The translations under genes and the position numbers were made by a program. Shown here piece by piece: positions 60,597-64,000 of a stretch of DNA of 64,000 nt. Source of the DNA: Oscheius sp. JU75 (lineage: Eukaryota > Nematoda > Chromadorea > Rhabditida > Rhabditidae). Under the pieces are notes generated by a model. It was not told the DNA's origin. It worked only from the letters and a program-made list of their open reading frames with translations, and searched no databases. The DNA is taken from the NCBI GenBank assembly GCA_037178855.1, contig JASJZC010000007.1:4216001-4280000 (forward strand), in the 5' to 3' direction. The first letter of the stretch is position 1; every line of letters starts with the position of its first letter.

Positions 60597-61813
60597 TTAA
60601 ATAAGCTTCTCCTGTTGGAGGTAGTCAACAATCTTCTGCCTAATTTGGGAGATGGGCATTCCAATGATGTTCGTCAGCTGCTCGTTGTTTTCAATTTTGC
60701 TGAAGAAAGCAATGTAGTCCAAGAAGTTGCCTCCTATTTGTCCGATAAAATAGTTCTTGTAAATGCTTGGGTAGACAGGGTTCTTCTTGATGAATGTGAT
60801 GACGTCGCTGAGAGGTGTCGCCTCGGACTTGAGCTGCAGGTCCATCTGATTCAGGTTTGCTCCTAAAACAATATTGTGGTTTGCAAACAGAGTTTACTCA
60901 CTAGCAGCGGCAGTTTCTCTTATGAGTTTCCCGACAAAGTCCTGTTGTACGGCAATTTCTCCGAAAAGTTCCTCGCATGCAGCCTCTTTGTTCAGGGCCT
61001 TTGTCATCTGCTTGGCAACGATTTCAATCTGTAAAAAAAAGTTCAAAATGACCAAAAGTCCCTGTGTGTGTTGATGCCTGTCTGAAGCCCTAATTACCAC
61101 TTTGTCACAGATACTTTGTGAAACGCTTACTCTTTGCAAATTAAGTCAGTTTGCGAGAACGTTGCCCATGTCACGGTAGCTTGACTGGAAAATCATTTAC
61201 CTGTGACGAGCCCCAACGGGGCTTCAGCCAAACTTGTATATCAAAACTCTTATGGCGAACTCACAAAATTGTTGCTTTCACAGAGACTCTGAGCATGATC
61301 GTCAGTGACGATGCCGTTGAGCAGGGCAAGACTATTGAGGGCCTTGTCGTTCAGATCGTCAATGGTTTTGAAGAGCCTGCTGTAGAGGTTGAGAATGTGA
61401 GCTGATATGAACTGGGCAAGCTCTCCTTCGGGAAGTTGCCGGTAGCTGGCAATGATTGTGCGGCTCACGTCAATAGCGGACTTGTCCAAGATATGATCGT
61501 AAAGATCTTGAACAGTTTCGTTGGCAGCTTTGACCAGTTCCTTGATGTGAGGATCAGATGAGCTTCTCGACGGGATGATAGAAACGAGACGCTAAAGAAT
61601 TTTATTGGATCTAGGTAGAAAGCTACCTCGAACATTCCTTGCTTGTTCAGCTGTGCTACATCGAGAGTCACACCAAGGTTTCTAAGAACAAGTGGATCCA
61701 CTTTCACTTCAGGTGCATCAGGAAGCTTCTGTGCAGTTGCCCTATATCAGAGTTTGTTAGCTGATAAGGAATACCCACCAGGAGATGGCTAGGAGCAAGA
61801 CGACGGCGAACAT
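60597..61813 (-). CDS. Secreted protein, paralogue B of an unknown family
   Basis: The start MFAVVLLLAISWATAQ is a clear signal peptide (ATG 61813), followed by KLPDAPEVKVDPLVLRNLGV, VSIIPSRSSSDPHIKELVKA, FISAHILNLYSRLFKTIDDL, IVAKQMTKALNKEAACEELF and NFLDYIAFFSKIENNEQL, ending VDYLQQEKLI. It is about 300 aa, mostly helical with few Cys. It shares its exon plan and several motifs with the gene at 57142-58606, in the same orientation, so a tandem duplication is likely, although ~2 kb and a plus-strand ORF lie between. One small internal exon (about 61090-61130, VSVSQSICDK) is inferred. Function unknown; probably an excreted/secreted or body-fluid protein. Confidence 0.76.
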
Positions 61814-62856
61814 TAAGATTCTTAAGTTTCAAGCATTTCTGCTCAACTTTTTATACGGCTCCAGACGATGAGCTGTCTCCAATATTGGAGAATACGCGAC
61901 AAACATAGTCGCGACGACCATAAACATCCTCGCGAAACACCGACGAGAAGAAAAAAGTCTTGGTCCAAAAAACTGTCACGGCTCAGTTGCATTCTTTTAA
62001 TAGTCTGTCAGCGTCACACATCACTATGTCTGCTGGCAAGCTTTCTGTAAATACATGAGTGTAGTGCGCACTTCCCGTTTAATAAACCCGTTGACTACGT
62101 CTCCGAAGGCGCAAAATGGACCTGACTGCCGGCTTCGGTGGATTCGATCGCGTTACAGAGAGCGTTCCAATGTCGATCTTTACAGTTTTTCCGTCTAGTG
62201 GGAACCAAAACATACTAGAATCCGAATTTACTATCAAAAGTACGAGTAGTCTATTCAGGCAGATGAACAGGGGAATACTACGGGTCATGAAATTTTCGAC
62301 TAAGTCATGCAACTGTTATCTGAGATACCCGTTTGTTGCCTTTGTTATTTTACAACACGGAAAGCTACATCTAACAACCCGATAAAGTTCTAAGGTTTAT
62401 TACGCGCCGTAGGACATATGTCATGCCTGTCATGATCAGCATAACAATAAATCCTTAAGAATACTGGCGACGGTGTTTCATGTTTTGTTATGAAGTCTAG
62501 TCTTTCAGAACGTATTCAAGTCAAGAAAACTTTTCTACCGACTCAGTAAATATAGTTTTGTAAGTGATCGAAGCTAACTTTTTAGTACCTTTGTAAAAGT
62601 AAGACGATTAGATTGCTGAAAAATCCCCTCCAACTATACACGATAGAATAAAAAACTGGGATCAAAAAGAGGATTCTTGATGAGATCAACGCATGGATCA
62701 AAAGCACAAATAGTATATAAGGAACTGCGCGGGGACTACACCAAGCAGCGCAAGCTTAATTGAGTTCGACCAAGTATCCTATGTGGAGCATTTTGATCTG
62801 ATCTTCTCCAGAGGCCCACAGATCTTTGAAAAAATACTTACAGCATACTGATACAA
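61814..62856. other. Intergenic
   Basis: An 89-codon plus-strand frame (62116-62385) is unsupported. A TATATAAG at 62714-62721 (+) has no convincing gene after it. Nothing else is seen. Confidence 0.4.
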
Positions 62857-63333
62857 CTATCGGTCAGTTTTGTCATAATTGTCCTCTGCTCTTAATTTGT
62901 TAATAATCTTTCTGTAAGTATCCGACAAGTAACAATATTCATCGGAGCTCTTCGTGTACTGGAATGTCATTACCGTGAAGAGTGAGATCTGTTGCTTGCC
63001 ACTGTCAGCTAAGCCGGTCACAAGATATATGTCTCTCTGACCACACTTTTGCAAACATTAAATTGCCAGCGAAAAAGAAGAAAATAGTATTTCACTTATC
63101 AACGGCCACCCTGAGAACGTGACACCGGATACTGGAAGCTCTTATACTGTTTATAGCCTAATCTTTGTCCAGCTCTTTTTTATATCTCTGATCTTTTGAC
63201 TTTTGCTGGCTGACAACCTTGCCAGCACATTATACTGATCCAGGAAGTCTTGCACTTTCTCACGAAGTCGCAATCCGATCAGGTTTTTGCCAGCGGTGAT
63301 TAGAAGATACTGAAAGCGCCTGGTGTCGCCGCT
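62857..63333 (-). CDS. Possible short gene or gene remnant
   Basis: Two minus-strand open stretches look protein-like. One runs ~53 codons after a GCGCTTTCAG acceptor near 63313 (YLLITAGKNLIGLRLREKVQ, DFLDQYNVLARL), and one is at 62857-63054 (YLVTGLADSGKQQISLFTV, SDTYRKIINKLRAEDN). Both begin YLxxTxx and may belong to one gene, but I could not connect them in frame or find a start. No family recognised. Confidence 0.28.
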
Positions 63334-63426
63334 AAACTATGGCTCTTTTTGATAGGGGAAAAACGAGATCGGCATCACATAACGGCGGCTAAGTGCAACA
63401 CCCCCTGGATGGTGCCCCAGGACGGA

Positions 63427-63434
63427 TATAAAAG
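63427..63434 (+). promoter_or_regulatory. TATA box of the class 2 lipase gene
   Basis: TATAAAAG 30 nt before the lipase ATG, again implying a very short 5' UTR. Confidence 0.7.
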
Positions 63435-63463
63435 GGCAACACTGATACACCCCTATCGTAGAC

Positions 63464-64000
63464 ATGCTTCTTCGACTAGTTTTTTTAGTTGCAGTCTGCC
63501 AGGCCATCCTCGACAATGATTTTCTAAGCTTTGTTAGAAGTCGCTATGGTGATAAGGTTGCTAATGACCTGAACAGGGCTGACCTCGGTCCGAATGGAGA
63601 TGGAAGCTTCGGAGGCGGTCGCTTCAGTAGGACGTGAACAAACTTTCACTATATTGTAATCTTGCAAATTGTAGTCGACGACCAGTAGTCATGATCCACG
63701 GACTTAGAAACAGAGCCGGATATCTGTGGAGAAACCGCAAAGTTCTGCAGGACAACGGTATCTACCTTTTTGCTTTAAATAATTTGTGTTCAGGCTGGGA
63801 AGGACATGCTGTTCTTGCTACCTCTTGGGGCCACGGAGACACCGGTGTTTGGGAGGCAATGAAGGAGCAGATGAAGTGCGAGTACGTCAAGAACGTGAGT
63901 TTTACAGTCACTTAAGTCAAAGGACACATTTGTCTAGGTGAGATACATGCTCTTGGCCACTGTTCACTACTACCAATCTGAAATTGACGTGTTGGCCTTT
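63464..64000 (+). CDS. Class 2 (EstA/LIPS-type) secreted lipase, 3' incomplete
   Basis: Signal peptide MLLRLVFLVAVCQA, then FLSFVRSRYGDKVANDLNRA, DLGPNGDGSFGGG, RRPVVMIHGLRNRAGYLW (the HG oxyanion region), GWEGHAVLATSWGHGDTG, MKCEYVKN and VRYMLLATVHYYQSEIDVLAF. This order is that of the nematode class 2 lipases, secreted alpha/beta hydrolases expanded in nematodes, often intestinal and fat-related. Exons seen: 63464-63633, about 63675-63754, about 63794-63894, and from about 63938 to the window edge. The nucleophile elbow (GYSxGSP in the family) lies beyond the window, so activity cannot be judged. Confidence 0.9.

Noticed and set aside
61205-61232. GC-rich short hairpin (AGCCCC...GGGGCT) followed by no T run, resembling a bacterial terminator
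   Set aside because: It lies in an intron of a nematode gene; bacterial-type termination is not relevant and the stem is only six pairs.
62714-62721. TATATAAG considered as a promoter
   Set aside because: The first downstream ATG (62791) opens only six codons and no spliced gene could be built on the plus strand.

Overview
This window is nuclear DNA from a nematode, most likely a chromadorean relative of Caenorhabditis; the species cannot be named. The evidence is the gene content (sem-5, syndapin, dct-1, troponin T, zig, rsd-3, AIN/GW182, MOLO-1, nematode class 2 lipase), the very short introns (often 23-60 nt) with TTTCAG/TTTTAG acceptors, AATAAA poly(A) signals and many candidate trans-splice acceptors just upstream of start codons. 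Almost all genes are split, so the models below were built by joining exons by splice site, phase and family similarity.

Layout. 2.9-4.8 kb: syndapin/PACSIN (+). 4.9-6.1 kb: HAD-family phosphatase (-). 6.5-7.0 kb: doubtful minus-strand exons. 8.07-8.6 kb: intron-containing histone H3.3 (+) with an upstream CCAAT dyad. 9.0-10.4 kb: unrecognised basic coiled-coil protein (-). 11.6-12.55 kb: GRB2/SEM-5 adaptor (+). 13.2-14.5 kb: sideroflexin (+). 14.97-15.42 kb: BNIP3/DCT-1 mitophagy receptor (-), whose start codon overlaps that of a divergent ORF. 17.5-18.0 kb: small unrecognised two-exon gene. 18.8-25.3 kb: troponin T (+), with a 775-codon exon in its first intron that splices in frame into the troponin body, a tandem pair of 81-nt exons, and two alternative 3' ends. 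29.0-30.3 kb: two-Ig secreted ZIG protein (-). About 30.3-38.6 kb is gene-poor and holds palindromes, a large inverted duplication containing a broken membrane-protein ORF, and a TAGA microsatellite.

38.65-41.04 kb: epsinR/RSD-3 (-), head to head with 41.9-44.9 kb: AIN/GW182 miRISC scaffold (+). 46.4-46.8 kb: possible small secreted protein (-). 48.1-49.5 kb: aspartylglucosaminidase (+). 50.1-51.7 kb: MOLO-1-like membrane protein (+). 51.9-54.0 kb: secreted class 3 lipase-like protein (-) whose nucleophile serine is alanine. 54.8-56.9 kb: secreted lipocalin-like protein (-). 57.1-58.6 and 60.6-61.8 kb: two paralogous secreted proteins of unknown family (-). 63.46 kb to the window edge: class 2 lipase (+), incomplete at its 3' end.

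The genes are independent housekeeping, muscle, neuronal and secreted functions rather than an operon. The best candidates for something undescribed are the giant alternative troponin T exon, the tandem 81-nt exons separated by a 23-nt intron, the pseudo-lipase, the overlapping divergent start codons at dct-1, and the inverted duplication. The juxtaposed rsd-3 and GW182 genes are both RNA-silencing components and share one intergenic region.
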